Source: Deinococcus rhizophilus | GTDB taxonomy: Bacteria; Deinococcota; Deinococci; Deinococcales; Deinococcaceae | Assembly (NCBI RefSeq): GCF_030271215.1 | Contig: NZ_JASNGB010000005.1 | Coordinates: 1-41,770 of the forward strand | Direction of reading: 5' to 3' | Length of the DNA: 41,770 bases | Shown: piece after piece, positions 23,271-41,365 of the stretch | Numbering within the stretch: the first letter of the stretch is position 1 | Layout of the letters: every line of letters starts with the position of its first letter | Notes under the pieces: generated by a model | The model's input: only the letters and a program-made list of their open reading frames with translations | What the model was told of the DNA's origin: nothing | The model's database searches: none | Program-made: the position numbers and the translations under genes

Positions 23271-23866
23271 CCCTTGACGAGTGGCTCGCCGCTGCCACCG
23301 CTGGCCTCCCGCCCGAGGTCGCCCAGCGGGTGCGGGCCGAGTACGCCGCCCACATTCAGGATTCCGGGCAGCCCGAAGCCGAGGCGGTTGCCGCACTGGG
23401 CGAGCCGGAGCGCGTGCGCCGGGCACTGGGGCGAACGTACCTGAGTGCGGCGCGGCTGGAGACGCTGGCAGACGAACCGCTGCGCCGGGGTGTCCTGGTC
23501 TTCGTCTGGGCCATGCCGCTGCTGTACGGGGTCTTCACCGCCTGGAATTTTGCGGATGCCGCCCCCTTCCCCCTCTGGCGGCTCGTCGGGCCGGGGCTGA
23601 CGCTCCTGCTGAATGCGCTGGTGTGGCTCGTGACGGCCCACCTGCCCGACGAGCGCCGCAGGCTCTGGCGCGGCGTGTGGGCCGGCTGGAGCATCGGATT
23701 CATGTTGTGGATGGGCAATGCGCTGCAACTGTGGTGGGGCGCCGACCTCCCGCTGCCCTGGTTCGTCCCGCTGTGGGGCCTGCTGCTCTTCGGTGGCCTC
23801 CTCTGGACCGCCTGGGAAGACCGACGCCTGCGCCGCACCCTCGCCCTGAAGGAGCTTCGCCCATGA
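23267..23866 (+). CDS. HAAS-like membrane protein 2 of 3
   Basis: A 199-residue paralogue of its neighbours. The N-terminal domain 'WLAAATAGLPPEVAQRVRAE' with 'ALGEPERVRRALGRTYLSAA' is the best match to the shared motif. Four predicted helices follow ('GVLVFVWAMPLLYGVFTAW', 'LVGPGLTLLLNALVWLVTA', 'GVWAGWSIGFMLWMGNALQL', 'FVPLWGLLLFGGLLWTAW'). It overlaps the previous gene (ATGA) and the next one (ATGA), so the three are translated as a coupled set. No catalytic motif is visible. Confidence 0.82.
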   Translation: MTLDEWLAAATAGLPPEVAQRVRAEYAAHIQDSGQPEAEAVAALGEPERVRRALGRTYLSAARLETLADEPLRRGVLVFVWAMPLLYGVFTAWNFADAAPFPLWRLVGPGLTLLLNALVWLVTAHLPDERRRLWRGVWAGWSIGFMLWMGNALQLWWGADLPLPWFVPLWGLLLFGGLLWTAWEDRRLRRTLALKELRP

Positions 23867-24501
23867 CCACGCCAGCGCTCGACCGCTACCTCGGCGCCGT
23901 AACCGCCCCCTTCCCGCCCGACACCGCCCGCCGCATCCGCCGCGAACTGGAGGAACACGCGCTCGCCCACGCCGACGCCCTGCGAGAAGCGGGGCACCCT
24001 GACCCGGAGGGCGCGGCGCTGACTGCGCTGGGGTCGGTGGGGCAAGTGCAGCACGCGCTGATGCAGACGCATTTCACGCGGTTGGAGGAGGAGGAGCTGC
24101 ACTCAAACCGCGCCTACCAGAAAGCAGACTCGCGAGGGCTGGGCGGACTCGTCCTAGATGCTCTCGTCGGGTTGTCCCTGCCCTTCGTATCTCTGCTCGT
24201 GGGCTGGGGCTTTTCATGGGCGCTTTACGGAGTCTATGTGGCTGGAGTGGTGGTGCTGGGCACGCTGGAATGGGCCATTCCCCGTCGCTGGCCTGCCCGC
24301 AGCGCACGGGTGGTGATGGCACTGCTGCGTGCCTTCCGGTCGCTGTTTGTCATGCTCAGCCTGTATGCGATCTGGCTTTCGACTGATTCCTCGTTCTGGG
24401 CGGCCGTCGTCGGGGTCGCTGTAGGCGCAGGGACCGTGCATCTGGGGTCGCTGCGTCCAATATGGCGCTACCTCCCCAAAGCTCTGCGCGGCGCCCGCTG
24501 A
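23863..24501 (+). CDS. HAAS-like membrane protein 3 of 3
   Basis: A 212-residue paralogue. The N-terminal domain is longer ('YLGAVTAPFPPDTARRIRRE', 'HADALREAGHPDPEGAALTA', 'LGSVGQVQHALMQTHFTR'). Four or five helices follow ('LVLDALVGLSLPFVSLLVGW', 'GVYVAGVVVLGTLEWA', 'FRSLFVMLSLYAIWLST', 'FWAAVVGVAVGAGTVHLGSL'). ATGA overlaps the stop of the preceding gene. The three proteins have drifted most in the membrane part, suggesting duplication followed by specialisation. They could form a heteromeric membrane complex, but that is inference. Confidence 0.8.
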   Translation: MTTPALDRYLGAVTAPFPPDTARRIRRELEEHALAHADALREAGHPDPEGAALTALGSVGQVQHALMQTHFTRLEEEELHSNRAYQKADSRGLGGLVLDALVGLSLPFVSLLVGWGFSWALYGVYVAGVVVLGTLEWAIPRRWPARSARVVMALLRAFRSLFVMLSLYAIWLSTDSSFWAAVVGVAVGAGTVHLGSLRPIWRYLPKALRGAR

Positions 24502-24534
24502 CCCCCTTTCCCGCGCCCTGCTAAGCTCCTGCCC

Positions 24535-25131
24535 ATGCTGACCCTGACTGAGGCGGCCCGGCAGCCTGCCGCCGTGGTCGGCGCGGAGACGCACCGGCTG
24601 GCCGCGCACGCCGGGCGCCTGCCCGCCGGAATGGTGCTGCCCGCCGCCTACGAGGAAGCCTTTTACCGGGAGAACAACCTGCCCGAGCAGCTCCGGCGCC
24701 TCTTCTCGGGCCTGAACCCGGCGCGGCTCGACGAGGACCTGCTGGAGACGCTGACCCCCCGCGCCGCCGACCTGATTCGCACGAGTGCCCTGTCGGACGA
24801 CGCCGTGCAGATCTTCTACCGGGCGCTGGGCAACGCCCGGCTCACCGGGGGCAACCTGCATCTGCGGCGGCCCGGCGAGCGTGAGACGGAAACCGCCTCC
24901 GCGGCGGCGCCCGGCACGGCTGCCCTGCACGCCCTGAAGCGGCTGTGGGCGCGGGACTGGTCCTTTGAGGCGGTGCTGGCCCGGCTGGACGGGCACGGCG
25001 GCGTGGGCCTGGACGCCCGCCCGGTGCTGCTGTTCGCGGGCGAGCCGGGCCGCCCCGACTCCGCGCTTGCGGCCGAACTGGGGGTGGGAACGGCCCTGGT
25101 CAATTCCCTGGGGCTGGTCGGCCTGCCCTGA
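24535..25131 (+). CDS. Hypothetical protein, unknown family
   Basis: A 198-residue soluble protein that I do not recognise. It has no signal or membrane segment and is rich in Ala, Leu and Arg. Notable segments are '[20 protein letters not shown]', '[20 protein letters not shown]' and a C-terminal '[20 protein letters not shown]' that resembles a Gly-rich helix cap. TAAGCT (24522-24527) precedes the ATG by seven bases, so it has its own leaderless promoter even though it follows the PadR/HAAS genes by 33 bases. Its 3' end overlaps the convergent lipoprotein gene by 32 bases. Base composition matches the neighbours. Confidence 0.65.
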   Translation: MLTLTEAARQPAAVVGAETHRLAAHAGRLPAGMVLPAAYEEAFYRENNLPEQLRRLFSGLNPARLDEDLLETLTPRAADLIRTSALSDDAVQIFYRALGNARLTGGNLHLRRPGERETETASAAAPGTAALHALKRLWARDWSFEAVLARLDGHGGVGLDARPVLLFAGEPGRPDSALAAELGVGTALVNSLGLVGLP

Positions 25132-25390
25132 GAGCGGTGACGTGCGGGAGGTCCAGGGTGCCCCGGCCCGCCAGCACCGCCTGTTCGGCGGCCGACTGCG
25201 GAAAGCCTGCGAGAGGGCCGAGGGTAGGGCGGAGGTCGGTGGTCGTCGGGTGGCTGAAGGTGTCGTCGTGGTCCGGGTCGCGGACCGTCAGGGTGACGCC
25301 GCTCACGTCTGGACCTGCGTCTGAGGCGGGGGTTTCGCCGCAGGCAGCGAGCAGGAGCGGAAGCAGCAGGGCGGGCAGGGCGATACGCAT
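25100..25390 (-). CDS. Small predicted lipoprotein
   Basis: A 96-residue protein with a lipoprotein signal: [19 protein letters not shown], Cys17 in the lipobox LLAAC. The mature part is acidic and Thr-rich ('[20 protein letters not shown]') and then hydrophobic-poor, with no known domain. The ATG at 25390 was chosen because it starts the signal; AAGGTG lies about eight bases upstream. Its 3' end overlaps the 198-residue unknown gene in the opposite direction. A GC-rich hairpin, arms at 25403-25414 and 25429-25439, sits in its leader. The function is unknown, and a small real risk remains that only the upstream half is coding. Confidence 0.55.
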   Translation of the reverse strand: MRIALPALLLPLLLAACGETPASDAGPDVSGVTLTVRDPDHDDTFSHPTTTDLRPTLGPLAGFPQSAAEQAVLAGRGTLDLPHVTALRAGRPAPGN

Positions 25391-25490
25391 GGGGGGCACC
25401 TTGGGGGAAGCCAGCGCCAGCGTCGGCCCTGGCTCCCCCGTCCGGGGTGGCCTCTTCGGGGGGGCCGCCGGGGGGTGTTAGCCTCCCCCC

Positions 25491-26435
<945 letters not shown>

Positions 26436-26498
26436 GCCTCTTGCCTGACCTCCGCGTTATTGTTGGGCGAAAAACTTCAACCCTGGGGAGGATTCATC

Positions 26499-27497
<999 letters not shown>

Positions 27498-27512
27498 GGC
27501 CGGGAGCAGGGG

Positions 27513-27544
27513 AGGGGGCGGGGGTTAAGGGCCTCGCCCCCTTG
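27513..27544 (+). terminator. Possible terminator of mdh
   Basis: AGGGGGCG (27513-27520) pairs with CGCCCCCT (27535-27542), with a 14-base loop and only TT following. It lies 15 bases after the mdh stop. Confidence 0.5.
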
Positions 27545-27591
27545 CCCGTGCCGTACATCTGCCGATTCCACCTCAGTCCGGGCGTGACAGA

Positions 27592-29652
27592 ATGCCCCGC
27601 GTGACCCCCCAGTACCCACAGTCCCCGCGTGGCGAGCACGTGGACGTCTACACCGACTCCCAGGGCCGCGAGGTCCGCGTGCCCGACCCCTACCGCTGGC
27701 TGGAGGACCCCGACAGCCCGGAAACCCGCGCCTGGGTGGAGGCGCAAAACCGCGTGACGGCGGCGTATCTGGACACCCTGCCCGCCCGCGACGCCTACCG
27801 AGAGCGCCTGAGCACCCTGTGGAACTACCCCAAGGAAGGCACGCCCTGGAAGCGCGGCGAGCGCTACTTCCGGCAGTTCAATCCCGGCCTGCTGAACCAG
27901 CCCGTGCTGGAGGTGGCCGACACCCCGCGCGGGCCGTGGCGCACGCTGCTGGACCCGAACAGCCTCAGCGCGGACGGGACGGTGGCGCTGGCGGGGGCGT
28001 CGGTGAGCGAGGACGGCAATCGGCTCGCCTACGGCACCCAGAGCGGCGGCAGCGACTGGGTGACCTGGCAGGTGCGCGACGTGTCGAGCGGTGAGGACCT
28101 CCCGGACCGCCTCGACTGGAGCAAGTTCAGCGGGGCCGAGTGGCTCCCGGACGGCTCCGGCTTCTACTACAGCGCCTACGACGCGCCGGGAGAGGGCGGC
28201 GTCCTGACCGGCGCGAACAGAAACCAGCGCCTGATGTTCCACCGCGTCGGCACTCCGCAGGCGGGGGACACCCTCGTCCTCGCCCGCCCCGACGAACCCG
28301 ACTGGGGCTTCCGCCCGCAGGTCACGCACGACGGCCGCTTCCTCGTGCTGCACGTCTGGAAGGGCACCGACCCCAAAAATCTGCTGTGGGTGCGCCCGTT
28401 GGATTCGGACGGCCCCTGGCGTGAACTCGTCTCCGACTTCCGGGCGAGTTTCAGTTTTGTCGGCAGCGAGGGCGACGTGCTGCTGCTGAGGACCGACGAG
28501 AACGCGCCGCGCGAGAAGGTGATCGCCTGGGACCTCGGCACGGGTCAGCAGCGCGACCTCATCCCGGAAGGCCCGCACAAGCTCGACCACGTGGCGGCCG
28601 TTCGGGGCGGCCTCCTCGCCGTCACGCTGGAGGACGCCAGCCACCGCCTCACCCTGTACGGGCGCGACGGCACCCGCCAGCGCGAGATTGGGCTGCCCGG
28701 CCTCGGCTCGCTGCTGGGCCTGAGCACCCAGGAGGACGACCCCGAGATCTTTTTCGGCTTCACGTCCTTCCTGACCCCCACCACGCCCCACCGCCTGCTC
28801 CTCCCCGGCGGCGAGCCTGAGCCGCTGGCCGAGCCTGCGCTGACCTTCGACGCCTCGGCCTACGAGGTCACTCAGGAATTCGCCACCAGCCGGGACGGAA
28901 CGCGGGTGCCGCTCTTTATCGTGGCGCGAAAGGGCCTGGACCACGACGGCCAGAATCCGACCCTCCTCTACGGCTACGGCGGCTTCAACATCAGCCTCAC
29001 GCCCGCTTTCAGCCCCTCGCGCCTCGCGTGGTTGGAGCGCGGCGGCGTGTACGTGCAGGCCAACCTGCGGGGCGGCGGCGAGTACGGCGAGGAGTGGCAC
29101 CGGGCGGGCACGCTGCGCGAGAAGCAGAACGTCTTCGACGACTTCATCGCGGTGGCCGAGCACCTCATCGCCTCGGGTGTGACCTCGCCCGCGCACCTGG
29201 GCATTCAGGGCGGCAGCAACGGCGGCCTGCTGGTGGGCGCGTGCATGACCCAGCGGCCGGACCTGTTCGCGGCCGTGATTCCGCAGGTCGGCGTGCTGGA
29301 CATGCTGCGCTACCAGCACTTCACCATCGGCTGGGCCTGGGCGTCCGACTACGGCCGCGCGGACGACCCGGCCATGCTGGAGGCCCTGCTGGCCTACTCG
29401 CCGCTGCACAACCTGAAGGAGGGCACGGCCTACCCCGCGACCCTCATCACGACCGGCGACCACGACGACCGGGTGGTGCCCGCCCACTCCTTCAAGTTCG
29501 GGGCCGAGTTGCAGCGCGTGCAGGCGGGCGACGCGCCCACGCTGCTGCGCATCCAGACGCGGGCCGGGCACGGGGCGGGCAAGCCCACCGCGCTGGTGAT
29601 CGAGGAAGCGGCCGACGTCTGGGCGTTTCTGGAAGCGGCCCTGAGTGGTTGA
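27592..29652 (+). CDS. Prolyl oligopeptidase family serine peptidase
   Basis: A 686-residue peptidase of family S9. The N-terminal seven-blade propeller covers roughly residues 70-400 ('DPYRWLEDPDSPETRAWVEA' is the conserved opening). The C-terminal alpha/beta-hydrolase has the nucleophile in 'IQGGSNGGLLVGACM' (Ser542), the acid in 'TTGDHDDRVVPAHSF' (one of Asp625/Asp626) and the base in 'RAGHGAGKPT' (His660), with 'YGYGGFNISLTPAFSPS' and 'NLRGGGEYGEEWH' at the entrance. It cleaves short peptides after proline in the cytoplasm; no signal peptide is present. A GTG at 27601 is an alternative start because CAGAAT (27588-27593) would lie seven bases upstream. Confidence 0.95.
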   Translation: MPRVTPQYPQSPRGEHVDVYTDSQGREVRVPDPYRWLEDPDSPETRAWVEAQNRVTAAYLDTLPARDAYRERLSTLWNYPKEGTPWKRGERYFRQFNPGLLNQPVLEVADTPRGPWRTLLDPNSLSADGTVALAGASVSEDGNRLAYGTQSGGSDWVTWQVRDVSSGEDLPDRLDWSKFSGAEWLPDGSGFYYSAYDAPGEGGVLTGANRNQRLMFHRVGTPQAGDTLVLARPDEPDWGFRPQVTHDGRFLVLHVWKGTDPKNLLWVRPLDSDGPWRELVSDFRASFSFVGSEGDVLLLRTDENAPREKVIAWDLGTGQQRDLIPEGPHKLDHVAAVRGGLLAVTLEDASHRLTLYGRDGTRQREIGLPGLGSLLGLSTQEDDPEIFFGFTSFLTPTTPHRLLLPGGEPEPLAEPALTFDASAYEVTQEFATSRDGTRVPLFIVARKGLDHDGQNPTLLYGYGGFNISLTPAFSPSRLAWLERGGVYVQANLRGGGEYGEEWHRAGTLREKQNVFDDFIAVAEHLIASGVTSPAHLGIQGGSNGGLLVGACMTQRPDLFAAVIPQVGVLDMLRYQHFTIGWAWASDYGRADDPAMLEALLAYSPLHNLKEGTAYPATLITTGDHDDRVVPAHSFKFGAELQRVQAGDAPTLLRIQTRAGHGAGKPTALVIEEAADVWAFLEAALSG

Positions 29653-29725
29653 CAGACCCCGCCGCCGCGGCTAAAGTAAGCAAGCCCTGAAACGCGCCCC
29701 GCGCGGGCGCAGACACCGAAGAGGT

Positions 29726-29811
<86 letters not shown>

Positions 29812-29817
29812 GCAAGA

Positions 29818-29842
29818 CCCCCGCGAACAGGCGGGGGTTTTT
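29818..29842 (+). terminator. Rho-independent terminator of tRNA-Leu
   Basis: CCCCCGC (29818-29824) pairs with GCGGGGG (29831-29837), followed by TTTTT, seven bases after the tRNA. Confidence 0.88.
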
Positions 29843-29848
29843 CCTCTG

Positions 29849-30072
29849 GCCCGGCGGAGAGGTTGCGCCGGGCTGATACGGACTCCGATGGAAGCGTTGA
29901 CGAAGTGATGGGGGTCCGAGCGGAGGCGAGAGGGAGAAGCGACGGGTTCCGTCCGGTCCGTTCTCGAATCAGGGAAGCTTCGATGTGCGACCTTCTCTCC
30001 CGGCTGGCGCTTCTTCCCGCCCGCTCTGCCCGTGTGGGCCAGGCCTGGTCACTGTGGCACCCGGACTGCGGC
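29849..30072. other. Gene-free intergenic region with a hairpin; possible dispersed repeat
   Basis: No convincing gene is present. An eight-base stem, GCCCGGCG (29849-29856) with CGCCGGGC (29866-29873), opens the region. It is followed by GATACGGACTCCGATGG (29875-29891) and TTCCGTCCGGTCCGTTCTCG, which resemble phrases I recall from Deinococcus intergenic repeats. That recollection is weak. The region ends at the convergent glycosyltransferase stop. Confidence 0.35.
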
Positions 30073-31248
<1,176 letters not shown>

Positions 31249-31303
31249 GATTCCCCGGAGTGTACCCCCGGAGCCTCCCGCCTGGGCCGCTATCCTGACC
31301 CGC

Positions 31304-32035
31304 ATGACGCCCGGCCCCGCCCGCCCCCAGCCCCTGATCATCCCCTGCGTGGACATCCAGTCGGGCCGCGCCGTGCGGCTCTATGAGGGCGACCCCGACC
31401 GCGAGACGGTCTATTTCGACTCGCCGCTGGAGGCCGCCCGCCACTGGGTCGGCCTGGGCGCCGGTCTGGTGCATCTGGTGGACCTCGACGCGGCGACCGG
31501 GCGCGGGGAGAACCGGACGGTCATCCACCAGATCGCCGCCGAGCTGGGCGTCCCGGTGGAGGTGGGCGGCGGCCTCCGCGACCGGGAGGCCGCCGAGGAG
31601 TTGCTGAAGGCGGGGGTCGAGCGGGTGGTCATCGGCACAGCTGCGGTCAAGAACCCGGCCCTGGTTCGCGACCTGATCGCCGCGCACGGCCCCGAGCGGG
31701 TGATCGTGAGCCTCGACGCCCGGGGGCTGGAGGTCGCCATTCACGGCTGGGCCGAGGGCAGCGGCCTGCAGGTCGCCGAGCTGACCCCGGTGCTGGCCGA
31801 CGCCGGGCTGGAAACCCTGATCTTCACCGACGTGACCCGTGACGGCACATTGAAGGGCCTCGACCGCGAGCTGATGCGCCGGGTGCGCGGCCTGTGGGTC
31901 AACACCCTGATCGTGGGCGGCGGCGTGGCGGGTCTCGACGACGTGCGCCTCCTCGCCCAGGAGGGGATTCACGGCGCCATCGTGGGCCGCGCGATCTACG
32001 AGGGCACCCTGCCCTACCCGGTGCCGGGGGTGTAG
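31304..32035 (+). CDS. hisA: ProFAR isomerase (histidine biosynthesis)
   Basis: A 243-residue TIM barrel that isomerises ProFAR to PRFAR, the fourth step of histidine synthesis. '[20 protein letters not shown]' holds the catalytic Asp of strand 1, '[20 protein letters not shown]' follows, and '[20 protein letters not shown]' and '[20 protein letters not shown]' hold the second catalytic Asp. The phosphate sites '[14 protein letters not shown]' and '[15 protein letters not shown]' are intact. TATCCT (31291-31296) ends seven bases before the ATG. It is encoded alone, away from other his genes, as is usual in Deinococcus. Confidence 0.95.
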   Translation: MTPGPARPQPLIIPCVDIQSGRAVRLYEGDPDRETVYFDSPLEAARHWVGLGAGLVHLVDLDAATGRGENRTVIHQIAAELGVPVEVGGGLRDREAAEELLKAGVERVVIGTAAVKNPALVRDLIAAHGPERVIVSLDARGLEVAIHGWAEGSGLQVAELTPVLADAGLETLIFTDVTRDGTLKGLDRELMRRVRGLWVNTLIVGGGVAGLDDVRLLAQEGIHGAIVGRAIYEGTLPYPVPGV

Positions 32036-32052
32036 TCCACAGGCAAAGGGGA

Positions 32053-32088
32053 GCGGGACGCGGATGGGATGCCTCCCCCGCGTCCCGC
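32053..32088. terminator. Bidirectional hairpin between hisA and yihY
   Basis: GCGGGACGCGG (32053-32063) pairs perfectly with CCGCGTCCCGC (32078-32088), in the gap between the convergent genes. No T-run follows. Confidence 0.6.
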
Positions 32089-32105
32089 GTCCCGCCGCCA
32101 GACCG

Positions 32106-33293
32106 CTACTTCCGCCGTCCGCCCGTCAGCCCCAGCACCCGCAGCACGACCACAGCGGGCACGGCCAGCACGGCGGTCACGGCGTTCCACAGCGCCCCGC
32201 GCACGGTAGGGAGCATCCGGCCCTCAGCGTGGGTGGGCACCTGCGGCAGCACGCGCGGCAGGGGGGGCAGGTCGGCGCGGCGCTCCTGCACCCCGTGGAC
32301 CAGCCGCGCCCAGCGCCCCGGAATCGGCTTGCCCTGCTCGGCGGCCTGCTTGAGCCCCTCCAGTTCCTGCTCGGAGGGGGTCGGGTCGAGGTCGGCCCCC
32401 TTGTTGATCAGCTCCTCCTTCTTGGTGACGCTGACGGCCCCGCCCGCGCCCGAGCCGTACTTCTGCGAATAGACCCAGGTCACCTCTGCCCCGAAGAAAA
32501 AGATCATCGCGGAGTAGTAGATCCACAGCAGCAAGATCACCAGCGCCCCCGCCGCCCCGAAGGCACTGCCCGGCGCGAAGCGGGCCAGATACCAGCTGAT
32601 CGCCAGTTGCCCCAGCCCGAACAGCACGGCGGTCACGGCGCTGCCCACCCAGACCTCGCGCCACTGAAGCTTGACGTTGGGCAGCACCTTGAACACCGCC
32701 GCGAACACCAGCGTCAGCACGCCCACCGCCACCACCAGCGTCACCAGCCGCACGAAAAAAGCCCCCATGCCGATGGTGTTGCCCAGGTCCTGCGCGATGG
32801 CTGACAGGTAGGTGTTGCCGATCAGAAAGGCGATGATGACCACCCCGAAGCCCAGAATCAGCACGAAGGCCTTGAGCCGCGCCTTGACCACGTTCATCAG
32901 GCCACCCAGCGGGCCGGGTTCGGCGCCCCACAGTGTATTCAGCGCGTCTTGCACCTGCACGAACAGGCCCGTCGCGCCCATGAACAGGGTGCCGAAGCCG
33001 ATGACGCTGGCGATCAGGCTGCTCTGCTGCAACTGGGTGCCCGACGGCAGGATGCCCTGCACGAATTCCACGGCGCTCTCGTTGATGTTCTCGGCCAGGA
33101 AATCGAAGAGCCGGTCTTGCACGTCCACGTTGGCCAGCAGCCCGCTGGCGACCGCGAGGGCGAAGAACAGCAGCGGCGCGATGGCAAAGATGGAGTAGTA
33201 CGCCACCGCCGCCGCCAGCCGGGGTGCTTTGTCCTGCCCGAAGGCCAGGGCCGCTTCCCGGATCAGGGTGAAGAGGTCAGGCAGCTTGATCAT
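32106..33293 (-). CDS. YihY/virulence factor BrkB family membrane protein
   Basis: A 395-residue inner-membrane protein. The N-terminal '[20 protein letters not shown]' and the central '[20 protein letters not shown]' segments are YihY signatures; six or seven helices span about residues 25-280. The family was once mislabelled RNase BN; its function is not established, though transport has been suggested. The C-terminal ~110 residues are soluble, basic-acidic mixed, then end in one more hydrophobic stretch ('[20 protein letters not shown]'), an extension not usual in the family. The ATG at 33293 follows TACACT (complement 33300-33305) by six bases. Confidence 0.88.
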   Translation of the reverse strand: MIKLPDLFTLIREAALAFGQDKAPRLAAAVAYYSIFAIAPLLFFALAVASGLLANVDVQDRLFDFLAENINESAVEFVQGILPSGTQLQQSSLIASVIGFGTLFMGATGLFVQVQDALNTLWGAEPGPLGGLMNVVKARLKAFVLILGFGVVIIAFLIGNTYLSAIAQDLGNTIGMGAFFVRLVTLVVAVGVLTLVFAAVFKVLPNVKLQWREVWVGSAVTAVLFGLGQLAISWYLARFAPGSAFGAAGALVILLLWIYYSAMIFFFGAEVTWVYSQKYGSGAGGAVSVTKKEELINKGADLDPTPSEQELEGLKQAAEQGKPIPGRWARLVHGVQERRADLPPLPRVLPQVPTHAEGRMLPTVRGALWNAVTAVLAVPAVVVLRVLGLTGGRRK

Positions 33294-33393
33294 GCGGGCA
33301 GTGTACCGGGGGGGGACTGGAGCGCCGGACACCGTGCCGGGGCGGATTCCTTCACGCTCAACCCCCCCTGCGCCGCTTTGCTAGCCTCCCCCC

Positions 33394-33819
33394 ATGCGCC
33401 CCATCCCGCCCGGTTTTACCCAGACCCTGACCGTGCCCGTCACGGACGAGATGACCGTGCAGTTTGCCGAACTCGGCGCGGTCCATCCGGTCTACGCGAC
33501 CTACTGGCTGGCCCGCCACTTCGAGGAAGCTGGGCGCAAGATCATCCTGCCCTTCCTCGAAGACGGCGAGGGCGGCATCGGCACCCAGATAGACGTGACC
33601 CACACCGCCTCCGCGCTGCCCGGCATGACCGTCACCGTGACCGCCACCTTCACCCGGATGGAGGGCCGCCGGATTGTCTGCGACCTCCGCGCGGTGTCCG
33701 AACTGGGGGACGAGATCGGACACGGCACGACCACCCAGATGGCGCTGCCCCAGGCCAGGATCGACGCGAATTTCGAGGCGTTGCGGGAGAGGTGGCAAGC
33801 CCACCGCCAAGACCCATAA
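33394..33819 (+). CDS. FlK-like thioesterase (hotdog fold)
   Basis: A 141-residue hotdog protein resembling fluoroacetyl-CoA thioesterase FlK. The helix region '[20 protein letters not shown]' carries Thr and Glu in the right places for the catalytic pair, and '[20 protein letters not shown]' carries the conserved His and the 'H.AS..PG..V' pattern. The C-terminal '[18 protein letters not shown]' is also typical. The general family hydrolyses small acyl-CoA thioesters; fluoroacetate specificity should not be assumed. TAGCCT (33382-33387) ends six bases before the ATG. Its stop codon lies within the T-run side of the lon terminator. Confidence 0.8.
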   Translation: MRPIPPGFTQTLTVPVTDEMTVQFAELGAVHPVYATYWLARHFEEAGRKIILPFLEDGEGGIGTQIDVTHTASALPGMTVTVTATFTRMEGRRIVCDLRAVSELGDEIGHGTTTQMALPQARIDANFEALRERWQAHRQDP

Positions 33820-33841
33820 AAAACCCCCGCCGAAGCGGAGG
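33818..33841 (-). terminator. Rho-independent terminator of lon
   Basis: On the minus strand CCTCCGC (33835-33841) pairs with GCGGGGG (33824-33830) around a TTCG tetraloop, and TTTTTT (33818-33823) follows. It lies 27 bases after the lon stop. Confidence 0.88.
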
Positions 33842-33867
33842 CTCAGTGCGTTGAGTTGTGAAGGCGC

Positions 33868-36315
<2,448 letters not shown>

Positions 36316-36384
36316 GCTTGCTCCTTAGGACCGGCCGGGAGACCGGAAATTGGGTGAGTCTAACGCGGGAAGCCCTAAAGACAG

Positions 36385-36426
36385 TCCCGCCCACGATGTC
36401 CCGGAATTCTAGGGACGTGGGCGGGA
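36385..36426. terminator. Long hairpin between clpX and lon
   Basis: TCCCGCCCACG (36385-36395) pairs perfectly with CGTGGGCGGGA (36416-36426), a 20-base loop including GTCCC and GGGAC. It lies 23 bases after the clpX stop and about 70 before lon. Without an adjacent T-run it may be a terminator or a regulatory structure. Confidence 0.55.
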
Positions 36427-36449
36427 AACCGCTGTAATCTCTCTTGCGT

Positions 36450-38275
<1,826 letters not shown>

Positions 38276-38282
38276 GGGCGGC

Positions 38283-38288
38283 ATTATC
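38283..38288 (-). promoter_or_regulatory. -10 element (GATAAT) of clpP
   Basis: GATAAT on the minus strand ends seven bases before the clpP ATG with no ribosome site in between. It matches the extended consensus at five of six positions. The transcript is predicted to be leaderless. Confidence 0.55.
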
Positions 38289-38433
38289 GCACGGGCTCCC
38301 GGGGTGAACGTGGGCAAGACTGCGCTGACGGGGGGCTTTCCTCCGCGCCCTTGCGCGAGCCTTTAGAGGACCGCCGCCCCCGGCCCCTGACCGTCTAGCC
38401 TGAAGACCGAATCCACTCCACAGGAGGTTGATC

Positions 38434-38604
38434 ATGACCCGACGGGAACACGAGGAACACACCGAAACCACCGAAGTGACGACCCCGAGCGGCGAGACCC
38501 ACCGCCACACCGAGCACCACGAGGTGACGGGCGAGGCCCCCCGCGAGCCCGAGGTGGAAACCGAGACGACGACCACGACCACAACGACCATCTTTCAGGA
38601 CTGA
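38434..38604 (+). CDS. Small Thr/Glu/His-rich protein (56 residues), unknown
   Basis: A short reading frame with AGGAGG (38422-38427) six bases before its ATG, which supports translation. Of 56 residues, 18 are Thr, 13 Glu and 6 His; the sequence opens '[20 protein letters not shown]' and ends with eight consecutive Thr followed by IFQD. It has no Cys, no Trp and no hydrophobic core, so it is probably intrinsically disordered. A -10-like TAGCCT (38396-38401) lies upstream, and a strong terminator follows at 38614. It is divergent from clpP across 158 bases. Possible roles are metal or polyanion binding, or a ClpXP substrate, but nothing here shows this. Confidence 0.7.
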   Translation: MTRREHEEHTETTEVTTPSGETHRHTEHHEVTGEAPREPEVETETTTTTTTTIFQD

Positions 38605-38613
38605 GGTGGAACG

Positions 38614-38650
38614 GCGAAGGGCCGGAGCGGCAGAGGCTCCGGCCCTTCGC
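38614..38650 (+). terminator. Strong hairpin terminator after the small ORF
   Basis: A 15-bp perfect stem, GCGAAGGGCCGGAGC (38614-38628) with its complement (38636-38650), has a seven-base loop and TT follows. It ends the small Thr/Glu/His-rich gene and lies 73 bases from the convergent RNase J stop. Confidence 0.8.
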
Positions 38651-38722
38651 TTGTGGAGCAAAGACCTCCTCTCCCCGGGGGAGAGGGGCGCTGCGAGGCC
38701 ACGGGGAGAGGGGTCCCGTCCC

Positions 38723-40423
<1,701 letters not shown>

Positions 40424-40699
40424 GGGGTCTCCGGGAAGGGGTCCGGCTCACGGCGGAGGCTGGGAAAGCGGCGGGCCGCAGGCACGGGGGCGAGGGGATG
40501 CGGCCAGGCACCGAAACGGCGCGGGGCATGGCCCAGGGACAAGAGGCGGATTGTGTCGGCCCGGCCCACAGAAGGGAGCGCGGGGCGCAGTCCCCGCAGC
40601 CTAGCACAGCGCTTCCCGCCTCCGGCAGCCGCGCGGAGTGAATGCGGCCCCCCTCACGATTTCTTCTGAAGTGCCCATGAAGACGGGTATCATCAGGGG
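40424..40699. other. 276-bp divergent intergenic region between rnj and the response regulator
   Basis: No gene seen. On the minus strand TAGGCT (complement 40598-40603) is a possible -10 for rnj, giving a leader of roughly 168 bases. On the plus strand TATCAT (40688-40693) ends six bases before the regulator GTG. A CGCGGGGCG/TCCCCGC-rich stem lies near 40580-40597. Long rnj leaders can be targets of autoregulated decay; that is speculation here. Confidence 0.4.

Positions 40700-41361
<662 letters not shown>

Positions 41362-41365
<4 letters not shown>

Noticed and set aside
38668..38720. CCTCTCCCC/GGGGAGAGG palindromic sequences before rnj
   Set aside because: They are short, GC-rich and common in such genomes; with no conserved partner I could not support a function.
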